Notes under the pieces: generated by a model
Told to the model about the DNA's origin: nothing
The model's input: only the letters and a program-made list of their open reading frames with translations
The model's database searches: none
Program-made: the position numbers and the translations under genes
Part shown: positions 18,546 through 26,894 of the stretch, one piece after another
How the letters are laid out: the number at the start of each line of letters is the position of its first letter
Position numbering within the stretch: position 1 is the stretch's first letter
Assembly: GCF_026342435.1 (NCBI RefSeq)
Contig: NZ_JAPEMT010000001.1
Location: 1,043,993 to 1,107,992 of the forward strand
DNA length: 64,000 nt
Direction: 5' to 3'
From: Streptomyces sp. NBC_00237
GTDB taxonomy: Bacteria > Actinomycetota > Actinomycetes > Streptomycetales > Streptomycetaceae

Positions 18546-18626
18546 GTGGACGTGCGGCAGCCGGGGAAGCGGGTGGACGTGCGGCGGCCGGGGAAGCGGG
18601 TGGACGTGCGGCGGCCGGGGAAGCCG
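18546..18626 (+). repeat. Three 27-bp tandem repeats just after the methyltransferase-like stop
   Basis: Units at 18546-18572, 18573-18599 and 18600-18626, with the core GTGGACGTGCGGCGGCCGGG. They are in the same frame as the preceding gene, 21 bp past its TAG stop. If translated they would give three VDVRRPGKR-like 9-mers before an in-frame TAG at 18633. Confidence 0.9.
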
Positions 18627-18742
18627 CCGGAATAGTGGTCCGATCCGTACAACCCTGGGGCCCTTGTCGGAGTCGCTGTATACGCTCGTCGTACGTCCCC
18701 CGGCACGTTCCGCCACGTGCTGCCGTCACCCCAGGAGCAGCC

Positions 18743-19420
18743 ATGCACGGCCCCGGCCTCACGCCGCCGCGCAGCCAGCCCACGCCCGCCGGGCTGATCG
18801 TGCTCCGGGTGGTGTTCACGGTGCTCGCGCTGTGCACCTGCGGGCTGCTGTCCTGGACGGCGGCCCTGCGCATCGCCGTCCTGCGCAAACGGACCTCGGA
18901 CTGGCTGATCTTCGCGGCATTGCTCGTCGTCGTGGTCACCACGGTGATCGTCATGGCGGCGTTCGGCGCGCCGCCGTCGAAGAACCCGGACGTGCCGACC
19001 GACGCCAACGCCGTCGACTACGTGTGCCTGGCGGTCCTGTTCGCCATGTCGATCGGGGCGGCGACGCACTTCCTGATCGCGGACATCCAGCACGTCCAGC
19101 ACGTACGGCAGGCGCAGGGCCCGGCGCTGCCGTACGGGGCGGGCGGGCCGACCGTTCCGTACGGATATCCGCATCAGCAGCGGACGGTGACGTCTGCGCC
19201 GTCGTACGGGTATCCGCCGGTGCAGCAGCAACAACCCCCACAGCCCTATCAGCCTCAGCAGCCGCCGCAGTCGTACCAGCCTCCCGTGCAGCCGCAGCCC
19301 CGGATCAATCAAGTGCGCGCCGAGCTGGACGAGTTGAGCGAGCTGCTCCGCAAGGAGCCGAAGGACGGCCGCGGCGACGGTCGCGGCGACGGCCGTGGTG
19401 ACGGCGGGCAGCGCCGGTGA
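18743..19420 (+). CDS. Three-helix membrane protein with Pro/Gln-rich tail
   Basis: A 225-residue protein not matching a family I know. It has hydrophobic helices at about 17-38, 53-76 and 90-112. A Pro/Gln/Tyr-rich disordered cytoplasmic region follows (PYGYPHQQ, QPPQPYQPQQPPQSYQ). Next is a short amphipathic stretch, VRAELDELSELLRKE, and a tail of repeated GRGD units from a 12-bp DNA repeat. AGGAG lies upstream of the ATG. Its stop overlaps the GTG of the kinase by 4 bp, so it is translationally coupled to it and may be a membrane partner or substrate. Homologues seem to accompany kinases in Streptomyces, but that is from general recollection. Confidence 0.75.
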   Translation: MHGPGLTPPRSQPTPAGLIVLRVVFTVLALCTCGLLSWTAALRIAVLRKRTSDWLIFAALLVVVVTTVIVMAAFGAPPSKNPDVPTDANAVDYVCLAVLFAMSIGAATHFLIADIQHVQHVRQAQGPALPYGAGGPTVPYGYPHQQRTVTSAPSYGYPPVQQQQPPQPYQPQQPPQSYQPPVQPQPRINQVRAELDELSELLRKEPKDGRGDGRGDGRGDGGQRR

Positions 19421-20952
19421 ACGGCCGGGTCATCGCGGGCCGTTACGAGCTCTCCACCCTCATCGGCCAGGGCGGCATGGGCCAGGTCTGGACGGCGTAC
19501 GACCAGCGCCTCGACCGCCGTGTCGCCGTCAAGCTGATGCGCCCCGACCGGCTGCACGCCGCCACCGAGGCCGAGGACCTGCGCCGCCGCTTCGTCCGCG
19601 AGTGCCGGGTCACCGCCCAGGTCGACCACCCCGGCCTGGTCACCGTGCACGACGCGGGCAGCGACACCGACGACCTCTACCTCGTCATGCAGTACGTCGA
19701 GGGCGCCGACCTCGCCGACCACTTCGCCGAGCACGACGACCCGTACCCCTGGCAGTGGACCGTCTCGATCGCCGCCCAGCTGTGCGCGGTGCTCGCCGCC
19801 GTGCACGCGGTGCCGATCGTGCACCGCGACCTCAAGCCGCGCAACGTCATGGTCAAGCCCGACGGGACCCTCACCGTTCTCGACCTCGGCGTCGCCTCCG
19901 TACTCGACACGGACACCACGCGCCTCACCCACACCGGCACCCCCATCGGCACGCCCGCGTACATGGCCCCCGAGCAGGCGATGGGCGGTGCGGTCGGCCC
20001 GTACACGGACCTGTACGCGCTGGGGGTGCTGCTGCACGAGCTGCTGACAGGGGACGTCCCCTTCGCCGGGACGACCGCGCTGGGCATCCTGCACCGGCAC
20101 CTGTACGAACCGCCGCTGCCGGTGCGCCGGACGCGGCCCGAGATCCCCGAACCGCTCGAAGCCCTCGTCCTGCACCTGCTGGCCAAGGAACCGCAGCACC
20201 GGCCAGGATCCGTGCAGGAGGTGTACGAGCGGCTGGTCCCGCTCCTGCCCGCGCGGGGGCTGCCCGCCGGGCCGCTCGACCCCACCCGCCCGTTCCTGCG
20301 CCCGCACGCGCCATGGCCGGACCGGGCGGCCACCGCGCCTTCGGCACCCGTGCCGCCGCCCCCTTCCTCGCCCCCGTCCAGGCCGGACGTGGCGGCGGCC
20401 GTCGACGAGGTCAAGCAGCTCCTCGGCGAGGGCCGCATCACCCAGGCCGTCGACCTCCTCGGCATCATCCTCCCGGCGGCGGCCGTCGAGCACGGCGAAC
20501 GCTCACCGGTCGTGCGCATCCTGCGCAAGCAGTACGCGGCGACGCTCCTGGACGACGGCCAGTACCGGCGCGCCCTGCCGGAGCTGCGCCGCCTCGCGGA
20601 GGAACGGGCGGCGGAGTCGGGCCCGGCGGACCCGCAGGCCCTCCAGTTCCGTTACGACGCGGCGCAGTGCCTGGAGCAGTTGGGCGAGCCCGCCGCCGCG
20701 CTGGCCGAATACCGGGCCCTGCTCCCGTACCACGAGAACGGGTACGTCTCGGGCGGCGATCCGTCCCGGGCCTTCGAACTGCGCCACCGGGTCGCCCAGT
20801 TGCTGCTCGCGACGGGGGGTCACGGGGAGGCGGTCCGCCAGCTCCAGTCCCTCCTCTACGACGCCGAACGCGCCTACGGTCCGTACCACCCCCTGGTGAC
20901 GGAGGCCCGCCGTTCCCTGGACCGCCACCACCAGCTCGGCCCCCCGCGCTGA
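19417..20952 (+). CDS. Serine/threonine protein kinase, soluble, with C-terminal repeat domain
   Basis: A 511-residue Hanks-type kinase. Glycine loop GQGGMG (17-22), catalytic Lys39 in VAVKLM, HRDLKPRN (136-143) with catalytic Asp138. The metal-binding triplet is DLG (156-158) in place of DFG, and the activation/substrate region GTPAYMAPEQ follows. After a Pro-rich linker (about 290-325), the last 185 residues are helical with TPR-like character (LGEGRITQAVDLLG, RALPELRRLAEERAAE). There is no membrane helix or PASTA domain, so it is cytosolic, perhaps held at the membrane by the overlapping upstream membrane protein. The DLG variant is compatible with activity. Targets unknown. Confidence 0.92.
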   Translation: MNGRVIAGRYELSTLIGQGGMGQVWTAYDQRLDRRVAVKLMRPDRLHAATEAEDLRRRFVRECRVTAQVDHPGLVTVHDAGSDTDDLYLVMQYVEGADLADHFAEHDDPYPWQWTVSIAAQLCAVLAAVHAVPIVHRDLKPRNVMVKPDGTLTVLDLGVASVLDTDTTRLTHTGTPIGTPAYMAPEQAMGGAVGPYTDLYALGVLLHELLTGDVPFAGTTALGILHRHLYEPPLPVRRTRPEIPEPLEALVLHLLAKEPQHRPGSVQEVYERLVPLLPARGLPAGPLDPTRPFLRPHAPWPDRAATAPSAPVPPPPSSPPSRPDVAAAVDEVKQLLGEGRITQAVDLLGIILPAAAVEHGERSPVVRILRKQYAATLLDDGQYRRALPELRRLAEERAAESGPADPQALQFRYDAAQCLEQLGEPAAALAEYRALLPYHENGYVSGGDPSRAFELRHRVAQLLLATGGHGEAVRQLQSLLYDAERAYGPYHPLVTEARRSLDRHHQLGPPR

Positions 20953-20971
20953 CGCACTCCCCACCCTGCCG

Positions 20972-21070
20972 TCCCCCCTCGGCCCGGGACCCCGTACACG
21001 TGACGCCCCCCTCGGCCCGGGACCCCGTACACGTGACGCCCCCCTCGGCCCGGGACCCCGTACACGTGAC
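20972..21070. repeat. Three 33-bp tandem repeats with a CACGTG core
   Basis: Units at 20972-21004, 21005-21037 and 21038-21070, each containing CTCGGCCCGGGACCCCGTAC followed by ACGTGAC. The unit holds two palindromes, CCCGGG and CACGTG (20997, 21030, 21063). It lies between the kinase stop and the methyltransferase start, about 80 bp upstream of the latter. There are no spacers, so it is not a CRISPR. Confidence 0.9.
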
Positions 21071-21148
21071 GTCCCCGTCACCTCCTCTTCGCCCCGCCGA
21101 CTCCCCACCGCCACGCCCCACACGTCCGCACCCCCTACCGTCCCCGCC

Positions 21149-22078
21149 ATGCCCCTGCTGACCCACCCCCTCGCCCGCCGCGCCCTCCGCCCCCTCGCGG
21201 CCCTCGTCGACCAGCGCGTCCGCAGCCAGACCCGCGCCACCCGTACCGAAATCGGCGCCCTCCGCACGGAGTTGGACGCCCTCAAGAAGCAGAGCACCGC
21301 CGTCGGCATGCTCCTCGACCGCACCGGTCGCGGCGCCCACCGGATGCCCTCCGAGGGGCAGATCAGCACGCTCGTCGCCCAGGTCGCCGAGGTCAGCGGC
21401 AGCAGCCACGCTCGACGGGCCGTCACCTCCGCGTTCCGTACCGTCGTCGCCCTGGAGGCCCTCGGCGTCGGCCGCATGGCGGGCGGCACCTCCAACGTCT
21501 GCGGGAAGCTCGCCACCATCCCCCTGCTGGCCCCGCCCGCCAGCCCCGACGTACTCGAAATCGGCACCCTGTACGGCCTGTTCGCGACGTCCCTCACCCG
21601 CATGCTGCACCGCGAGGGCATCGAGGCCCGCCTCACCATCGTCGACCCGCTGATCGGCTCCCAGCTCCAGCCGGACGCCGCCCGCGAGGCCGCCGACCCG
21701 ACGGGCACCCCGGTCCGCGAGGACGTCGTCCGGGCGAACCTGGCCCTCGCCTCCGCCCCCGCCAACAGCAACTACCGCATCCAGAAGGGGTTCTCGCAGG
21801 ACGCGGACGTACGGAAGGCCGTCTCCGACCGGCGCTACGGCGTCGTGGTCGTCGACGGCGACCACTCCCGCGAGGGCGTCCTCGCGGACCTCCAGTGGGT
21901 CGAGGAGATCGTCGCCGACGGCGGCGTCGTCGTCCTCGACGACTACGGCGACACCGCCTGGCCGGGCGTCGGCGAAGCCCTGGACGAGCACCTGGCGAGC
22001 GGCGGCTCCCGCCTCGAACTCCTCGGCAGGGTCGCCACCTCGGCCTTCCTGCGGGCCCGCCCCGCCGTCTCGCGGTGA
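21149..22078 (+). CDS. Class I SAM-dependent methyltransferase
   Basis: A 309-residue protein. The first 70 residues form a basic helical, coiled-coil-like segment (LRTELDALKKQSTAVG). From about residue 130 there is a Rossmann methyltransferase: DVLEIGTLYGLFATSL as SAM-binding motif I, VVVVDGDHSREG at about 231-242 and GGVVVLDDYGD at about 262-272. This is the Methyltransf_24/CmcI-like pattern, often acting on sugars or small molecules. The stop overlaps the GTG of a GtrA gene by 4 bp, so it may modify a lipid-linked sugar handled by GtrA; that is inference from coupling. The substrate is unknown. Confidence 0.85.
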   Translation: MPLLTHPLARRALRPLAALVDQRVRSQTRATRTEIGALRTELDALKKQSTAVGMLLDRTGRGAHRMPSEGQISTLVAQVAEVSGSSHARRAVTSAFRTVVALEALGVGRMAGGTSNVCGKLATIPLLAPPASPDVLEIGTLYGLFATSLTRMLHREGIEARLTIVDPLIGSQLQPDAAREAADPTGTPVREDVVRANLALASAPANSNYRIQKGFSQDADVRKAVSDRRYGVVVVDGDHSREGVLADLQWVEEIVADGGVVVLDDYGDTAWPGVGEALDEHLASGGSRLELLGRVATSAFLRARPAVSR

Positions 22079-22554
22079 GCCCCCAGCTCCTCCAGGTCCT
22101 CCGCTTCGCCCTGGTGGGCGGGGTCAACACCGCGACCTTCTACGGCTGTTACCTCGCCCTGCACGGCTGGCTGCCGTACTACCCCGCCTACGTGCTGGCG
22201 TTCCTGCTGAGCATGGTGGGGTCCTTCTTCCTGAACACCTACTTCACCTACCGCACCCGCCCCACCTGGCGGAAGTTCCTGCTCTTCCCCCTGACGAACC
22301 TCACGAACTTCACGGTGACCTCGGTGGGGGTCTTCGTCCTGGTGGAGTGGTGGGGAGTGGACGAGCGCATCGCCCCCCTGGCGGCGGCGGTGGCCGCGAT
22401 CCCGGTGACCTACCTGCTCTCGCGGAGAATCCTCCTGGCGGGGGACGGCCCGGGAGCGAAGGACGGCCCGGGAGCGAAGGACGCTCCGGGAGCGAAGGAC
22501 GCACCCGAGCCCGAGCCGGTACGGGCGACCCCGAACCGCATCCCCGGAACCTAA
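22075..22554 (+). CDS. GtrA family membrane protein (module 2)
   Basis: A 159-residue paralogue of the GtrA protein at 12282-12680. It shares GWLPYYPAYV, FFLNTYFTYRTRPTWRKFLL and FPLTNLTNF almost unchanged, and has four membrane helices. It is coupled to the upstream methyltransferase by a GTGA overlap. The C terminus (about 125-142) carries three GPGAKD/APGAKD repeats from an 18-bp tandem DNA unit at 22447-22500. The predicted role is transmembrane movement of a polyprenyl-phosphate sugar for the YfhO-like protein encoded convergently just downstream. Confidence 0.9.
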   Translation: MSPQLLQVLRFALVGGVNTATFYGCYLALHGWLPYYPAYVLAFLLSMVGSFFLNTYFTYRTRPTWRKFLLFPLTNLTNFTVTSVGVFVLVEWWGVDERIAPLAAAVAAIPVTYLLSRRILLAGDGPGAKDGPGAKDAPGAKDAPEPEPVRATPNRIPGT

Positions 22555-22647
22555 CCGTTCCCCGCCCCTAGCTCCCCGACCCCGCCACCCCCCTCGCCCC
22601 CTTGGACGGCGGAGCCTCCGCCCAGCCCCCTTGGGCGGCGCCACCTC

Positions 22648-22745
22648 GCCCAGCCCCCTTGGGCGGCGGGGCCGCCCCCCGGGGGCGGAACGGGCGGGCA
22701 AGGGGGCGGCCCCCTCCGCTCCGGGCCCACCCCGGAGCACCCCCG
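22648..22745 (-). repeat. Dispersed G+C-rich repeat, copy B (partial)
   Basis: An inverted, shorter copy of the element found at 0.32, 51.65 and 59.27 kb, again with GCCCCCCGGGGGCGGAACGG followed by the CCCTTGCC-type core. It fills the gap between the convergent GtrA and YfhO genes and could act as a bidirectional terminator through its self-complementary centre. Confidence 0.7.
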
Positions 22746-22775
22746 CCCAGCCCCGCCACCGCCCCACCTCACCTC

Positions 22776-25454
22776 CTAGGCAAACGCACGGGCAGAGGCC
22801 GAAACCGCCCCCGCCCCCTCCGAAAGCGACGCATCCGCACCCCGCCGCCGCACCCACACAGCCACCCCCACCCCCACGAGCACGCCCCCCGCACCCGCCC
22901 CCACCACCAGCCCCGCCCGCAGCCCCGGCGGCCGGAACGTGCAGTTCACCTCCCGCGCACCGGGCGCCAGGGGCACGGCCAGCATCCCCAAGTAGGCGTC
23001 GGCGGGCGTACGTTCGCCCCCGTCCACCGCGCACCCCCACCCGGCGATCCTCGGCACGGCCACCACCGCGACCCGCCCGGCCGCACCCACCCCGGCCGCA
23101 CCCACCCCGCCCGCCCCGACGCCGCTCACATCCACCCGTATCGACCCGTCCCCGAACTCCGCAGCCCCAGCTCCCGCACCCCGCAGGGCCTCCACCGCCG
23201 CCGTCAGCCGGTCCTCGCGCAAGCACGCCACCTCGGCCCCCCGCGCCCCCCGCCCCCTCAGTTCCACCCGTACCCTGCCGTTCGCGGGGGCCACCCCCAC
23301 CTGCTGCATCGCCGCCCGCACCCGCCCCCGCTTCGACTCGAAGCCGACGTCCGGTCCGGCGGAGGCGGAGGCGGAAGCAGAGGCGGAGTCGGCGAGGGAG
23401 AGGCGGGCCGTCCCGTTCAGCCCGGGAGCCCAGACGTACACGGGAGCCCCGGGCGTGCACGTTCCGGACGTCGCCCGGACCCCGGCCCCCACGACAGGCC
23501 CCCGCGCTCCCGGGCCCACCACCCTGACCCCGGCCCCGGCGGGAGGCTGTTCCCGCACCTCGGGCAGCCGCTCGTAGACCTCCGCCCCCACCAGCAACTC
23601 CTGGTTGGAGAAGGCCGACCGCCCGTACCCCACCCCCTCCGGCAGGGAGCCCCGCACCGTCACCAGCGGCGCCGCCTCCCTCCGCACCACCTGGAAGGCG
23701 GTGTCCGCGCCCTTCCGGTACGTCGACCGCAGCCGCGCCCCCACCCCCCACACCGCGTCCGTCACCGGGTTGTCGAGGCTGTGCGGGGCGCGCCCGCTGC
23801 CGCTCCAGCCGTCGCCCAGCGCGGACAGGGTCCTGGTCAGGGCGGCCGAGGTGAGGCTGCTGTAGTACGAGGCCCCCTGCCCGCCCACCACCATCGCGTC
23901 GTTGTGCACGGTCTGCATCCGGCCCGGTTCCGTACGGTACGAGGGCCAGCCGTCGACCCCCGCGATCGTCGCGCTCTGCGCCACCTGCCGGGGCCCGTAC
24001 GGCGCGTGGTCGTCCTGCGCCGCCACCCTCCGCTTCGCCGCCCACGCCGTCGTCAGCGCCGACTGCCCCACCGTGCAGCCGATGAGCAGGACCGCGGCAG
24101 CCACCACGTACGTCCTTCGTCCCCTTCCGCTCCCCGCCCGCCCCAACAGCACCAGCGCACCCACCACCCCCACCAGACCGGCCCCCAGCCCCACCCACGC
24201 CCACCGCCCGGTGAACGCACTCCCCAGCCCGACCACCCCCACCACAAGCACGGACCCCACGCCCCCCACCAGCGCCTGCCGCCCCAGAGCCCCCTTCCCG
24301 ACCGCCACCCACGCGGCCATCACCAGCACCCCGGACAGGACGAACGTCTGCCGGTACGGGCTCCCGTTCGGCTCCGCGAACGCGTGCCACGCCAGGTGCG
24401 TCGGCCCCCACTGCATCGACACCAGCACCGCCACCGCCAGCACCGTCCACCCCACCCGGACCCGCACCGCCAGCCCCCGGTGGAAGGGCAGCGCGCAGGC
24501 CAGCACCAGCACCGCCGAACTCACGTACATCGCGGGGGACCTGAAGGAGTACGTCGCCGGAAGCAACCGCCCCACCACATCCGCCCACCCCGCCGACTGG
24601 AACGTCAGGCCCATCCCCGGATACGCGAGCTTCGTCCCCGCGAACACCGTCAGCAGCACCGGTGCCGACAGGCCGATCCCCAGCGCCACCACCGCGCACG
24701 CCTTACCCGCCACCCGCAGCCGGGCCCGCCCGTCGCCCTTGTCCATCAACAGCCGGGCCACCAGCACCAGTCCGGCCCCCAGCGTCGCCATGTACGCCGT
24801 GTAGAAGTTCGCCACCCACACCACCGCGACCAGCACCGTGCCGCCGAAGAACCACGCCACCGGCCGCCGCCCCGCCCGTATCGCCTCGCCCACCCCGCAC
24901 AGCAGCGGGAACGCGATCAGCCCGTCCAGCCACATCGGGTTGTACGACGCCTCGATCACCGACCACCCGCACAGCGCGTACGCCGCCCCCAGCGTCCCCG
25001 CCAGCCACCACCGGCCCGCCGGCCGCAGCCGCAACAGCAGCCACGCCATCACCGCCGCCGCCGTCGCGATCCGCAGCACGGACGTCACGTACACCGCGAG
25101 GTCGATCTCCTCGCGCGGGAAGAGCGCGACGAGGAAGGAGAACGGGCTCGACAGGTACGTCCCCACGTCCGGCAGGAAGCTGGAGCCGTACCCCGACTGC
25201 CAGTTGATCAGCCAGCCGCCGTCCGCGCGCCCGTGCAGCACGTCCCACAGATGTGCGTGGAAGGGGACGAACTGCGTTCCCAGGTCGTTCACGTTCCGGT
25301 TCATCGCCCCGAACGGCTGGCTGCCCGCCAGCGCCGATCCCAGGCAGTGCGCGAACGCGGCGACGGCCGCGGCGAGCAGCGCGGACGCCGGGACGGGACG
25401 GAAACGAGGACGCGCGGGCCAGGGCCGATTCAGCATGGAACCGACCGTAAACAC
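22776..25454 (-). CDS. YfhO-like GT-C membrane glycosyltransferase (module 2)
   Basis: About 892 residues; paralogue of the protein at 9666-12281. It shares VNDLGTQFVPFHAHLWDVL near the N terminus, NWQSGYGSSFLPDV, a set of about a dozen helices, and a large outer C-terminal half with a final helix. GTG 25454 is preferred for its GAAAGGAC site 8 nt upstream; ATG 25436 (MLNRPWPAR) is an alternative. It is divergent from the module 2 GT2 gene across about 105 bp, which probably holds both promoters. The outer domain contains a Ser/Ala repeat from GGC-GGA units (SASASASAG). Sugar and acceptor unknown. Confidence 0.84.
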   Translation of the reverse strand: MFTVGSMLNRPWPARPRFRPVPASALLAAAVAAFAHCLGSALAGSQPFGAMNRNVNDLGTQFVPFHAHLWDVLHGRADGGWLINWQSGYGSSFLPDVGTYLSSPFSFLVALFPREEIDLAVYVTSVLRIATAAAVMAWLLLRLRPAGRWWLAGTLGAAYALCGWSVIEASYNPMWLDGLIAFPLLCGVGEAIRAGRRPVAWFFGGTVLVAVVWVANFYTAYMATLGAGLVLVARLLMDKGDGRARLRVAGKACAVVALGIGLSAPVLLTVFAGTKLAYPGMGLTFQSAGWADVVGRLLPATYSFRSPAMYVSSAVLVLACALPFHRGLAVRVRVGWTVLAVAVLVSMQWGPTHLAWHAFAEPNGSPYRQTFVLSGVLVMAAWVAVGKGALGRQALVGGVGSVLVVGVVGLGSAFTGRWAWVGLGAGLVGVVGALVLLGRAGSGRGRRTYVVAAAVLLIGCTVGQSALTTAWAAKRRVAAQDDHAPYGPRQVAQSATIAGVDGWPSYRTEPGRMQTVHNDAMVVGGQGASYYSSLTSAALTRTLSALGDGWSGSGRAPHSLDNPVTDAVWGVGARLRSTYRKGADTAFQVVRREAAPLVTVRGSLPEGVGYGRSAFSNQELLVGAEVYERLPEVREQPPAGAGVRVVGPGARGPVVGAGVRATSGTCTPGAPVYVWAPGLNGTARLSLADSASASASASAGPDVGFESKRGRVRAAMQQVGVAPANGRVRVELRGRGARGAEVACLREDRLTAAVEALRGAGAGAAEFGDGSIRVDVSGVGAGGVGAAGVGAAGRVAVVAVPRIAGWGCAVDGGERTPADAYLGMLAVPLAPGAREVNCTFRPPGLRAGLVVGAGAGGVLVGVGVAVWVRRRGADASLSEGAGAVSASARAFA

Positions 25455-25559
25455 GCTCCGGGTCCTTTCACCACCACCCCGCGATGCCGTTAACCGAACC
25501 GCCCTTTCCCCGTCATCCGACTCCTCAGAGAACGTCATCTCCCCGCGCTCCCATGGCAC

Positions 25560-26645
25560 ATGCTCATCTCCCTCGTCGTGCCCTGTTTCAACGAGGCGGA
25601 GGTCGTGCGCCGATTCCACGCGCACGTGTCCCGGGAAATCGCCTCGTTCGCGCCCACCCTTCCCATCGAGAGGCTGTCGACGTTCGAGGAATTCGAGAAC
25701 TCCTCGAAGACTTCGCAGTCCGAGCTGTCATTCGAATTCGTGTACGTCGACGACGGCAGCAGCGATTCCACGCTCACGCACCTGCGGGCTCTCGCCGCCG
25801 ACGACCCCCGCGTCCGGTACGTCTCCTTCAGCCGCAACTTCGGCAAGGAGTCCGCCATGCTCGCCGGACTGCGGCACGCCACCGGCGACGCCGTCGTCAT
25901 CATGGACGCCGACCTCCAGCACCCGCCCGAGCTCATCGCCCGCATGATCACCCTGTACGCCCAGGGGAACGACCAGGTCATCGCCCGCCGCACCCGCACC
26001 GGCGACCGCGTCACCCGCACCCTGACCGCACGCGCCTACTACCGCCTCGTGAACCGCCTCGTCGACGTCGAACTCGTCGACGGCGTCGGCGACTTCCGGC
26101 TGCTGTCCCGCCGGGCCGTCGACGCGGTGCTCAGCCTCACCGAGTACAACCGCTTCTCGAAAGGCATCTTCGCCTGGATCGGCTACCCCACCGAAACCTT
26201 CTCCTACGAGAACACGACCCGCGAACAGGGCAGTTCGAGCTGGACTTTCGGAAAACTCCTCAACTACGGCCTCGACGGCGTCATTTCCTTCAACAACAAA
26301 CCCCTCCGCGCCGCCCTCTACCTCGGACTCCTCCTCCTCGCCGTCGCCATGGCGTACACCGCGTGGATCGTCGGTGACGCACTCGTCAACGGAGTGGAAA
26401 CTCCCGGATACGTCACCCTCCTCGTCGCGGTCACCGCGCTCTCCGGAGTGCAGATGGTCCTGATCGGCGTCATCGGCGAATACGTCGGCCGCATCTATTA
26501 CGAAGCGAAGCGCCGCCCGCACTTCCTCGTCGGCGAATCGAACACCGCTCCGGACCCCCGCCCCGGCGTCCCGGCCGCCGCCGCATCCCCCCTCGCCCAC
26601 GACTCGTTGGTCGAACCAGTGGCCCGGACCACTCCGGCTGCCTGA
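25560..26645 (+). CDS. Family 2 glycosyltransferase, CsbB/DPM1/GtrB-like (module 2)
   Basis: A 361-residue paralogue of the GT2 at 12677-13711. Motifs: PCFNEAE (8-14), YVDDGSSDST (62-71), DAD (116-118), GVGDFRLLSR and two C-terminal helices ending GVIGEYVGRIYYEAKRRPHF. Relative to module 1 it has about 24 extra residues between AHV and YVDDG, a charged stretch with FEEFENSSKTSQSE. It is expected to load a sugar on polyprenyl phosphate for the GtrA and YfhO partners nearby. Codon use in the early part is a little less G+C-rich than the rest. Its TGA stop touches the inverted repeat of a MITE-like element. Confidence 0.92.
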   Translation: MLISLVVPCFNEAEVVRRFHAHVSREIASFAPTLPIERLSTFEEFENSSKTSQSELSFEFVYVDDGSSDSTLTHLRALAADDPRVRYVSFSRNFGKESAMLAGLRHATGDAVVIMDADLQHPPELIARMITLYAQGNDQVIARRTRTGDRVTRTLTARAYYRLVNRLVDVELVDGVGDFRLLSRRAVDAVLSLTEYNRFSKGIFAWIGYPTETFSYENTTREQGSSSWTFGKLLNYGLDGVISFNNKPLRAALYLGLLLLAVAMAYTAWIVGDALVNGVETPGYVTLLVAVTALSGVQMVLIGVIGEYVGRIYYEAKRRPHFLVGESNTAPDPRPGVPAAAASPLAHDSLVEPVARTTPAA

Positions 26646-26831
26646 GGGCCTGTCCGGCGGATCCTGCCGCGTTCGCGTGCCCTGGCACGCACATCTGCGG
26701 CGTTGTCGTCAGTCGCCATGGCTCCGCCATGTCTCCCTCCTCCGCCTTGCAGCTGCACGCACCAGGCCCCGCTCAGCAGTAGCGAGAAGCCCAAGCCATT
26801 CCCCTACAGCCTGATCCGCCGAACAGGCCCT
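26645..26831. mobile_element. MITE-like element with 19-bp terminal inverted repeats
   Basis: The left end AGGGCCTGTCCGGCGGATC (26645-26663) and the right end GATCCGCCGAACAGGCCCT (26813-26831) are inverted repeats with one mismatch. The 187-bp interior has no plausible gene. It is less uniform in base use than its flanks and contains small palindromes such as CCATGGCTCCGCCATG. This is what a non-autonomous derivative of an IS would look like; the flanking trinucleotides TGA and TAA are TNA-like but not identical. No transposase for it is in the window. Confidence 0.65.
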
Positions 26832-26894
26832 AACATCAACAACCGCAAGGCTGTTGTGCAACGCCGCACGATCACCGCCCCCGGGAGGCACCCT

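Noticed and set aside
20972..21070. Possible CRISPR array
   Set aside because: The 33-bp units are directly adjacent with no unique spacers, and there are no cas genes. The same holds for the repeats at 18546 and 27563.
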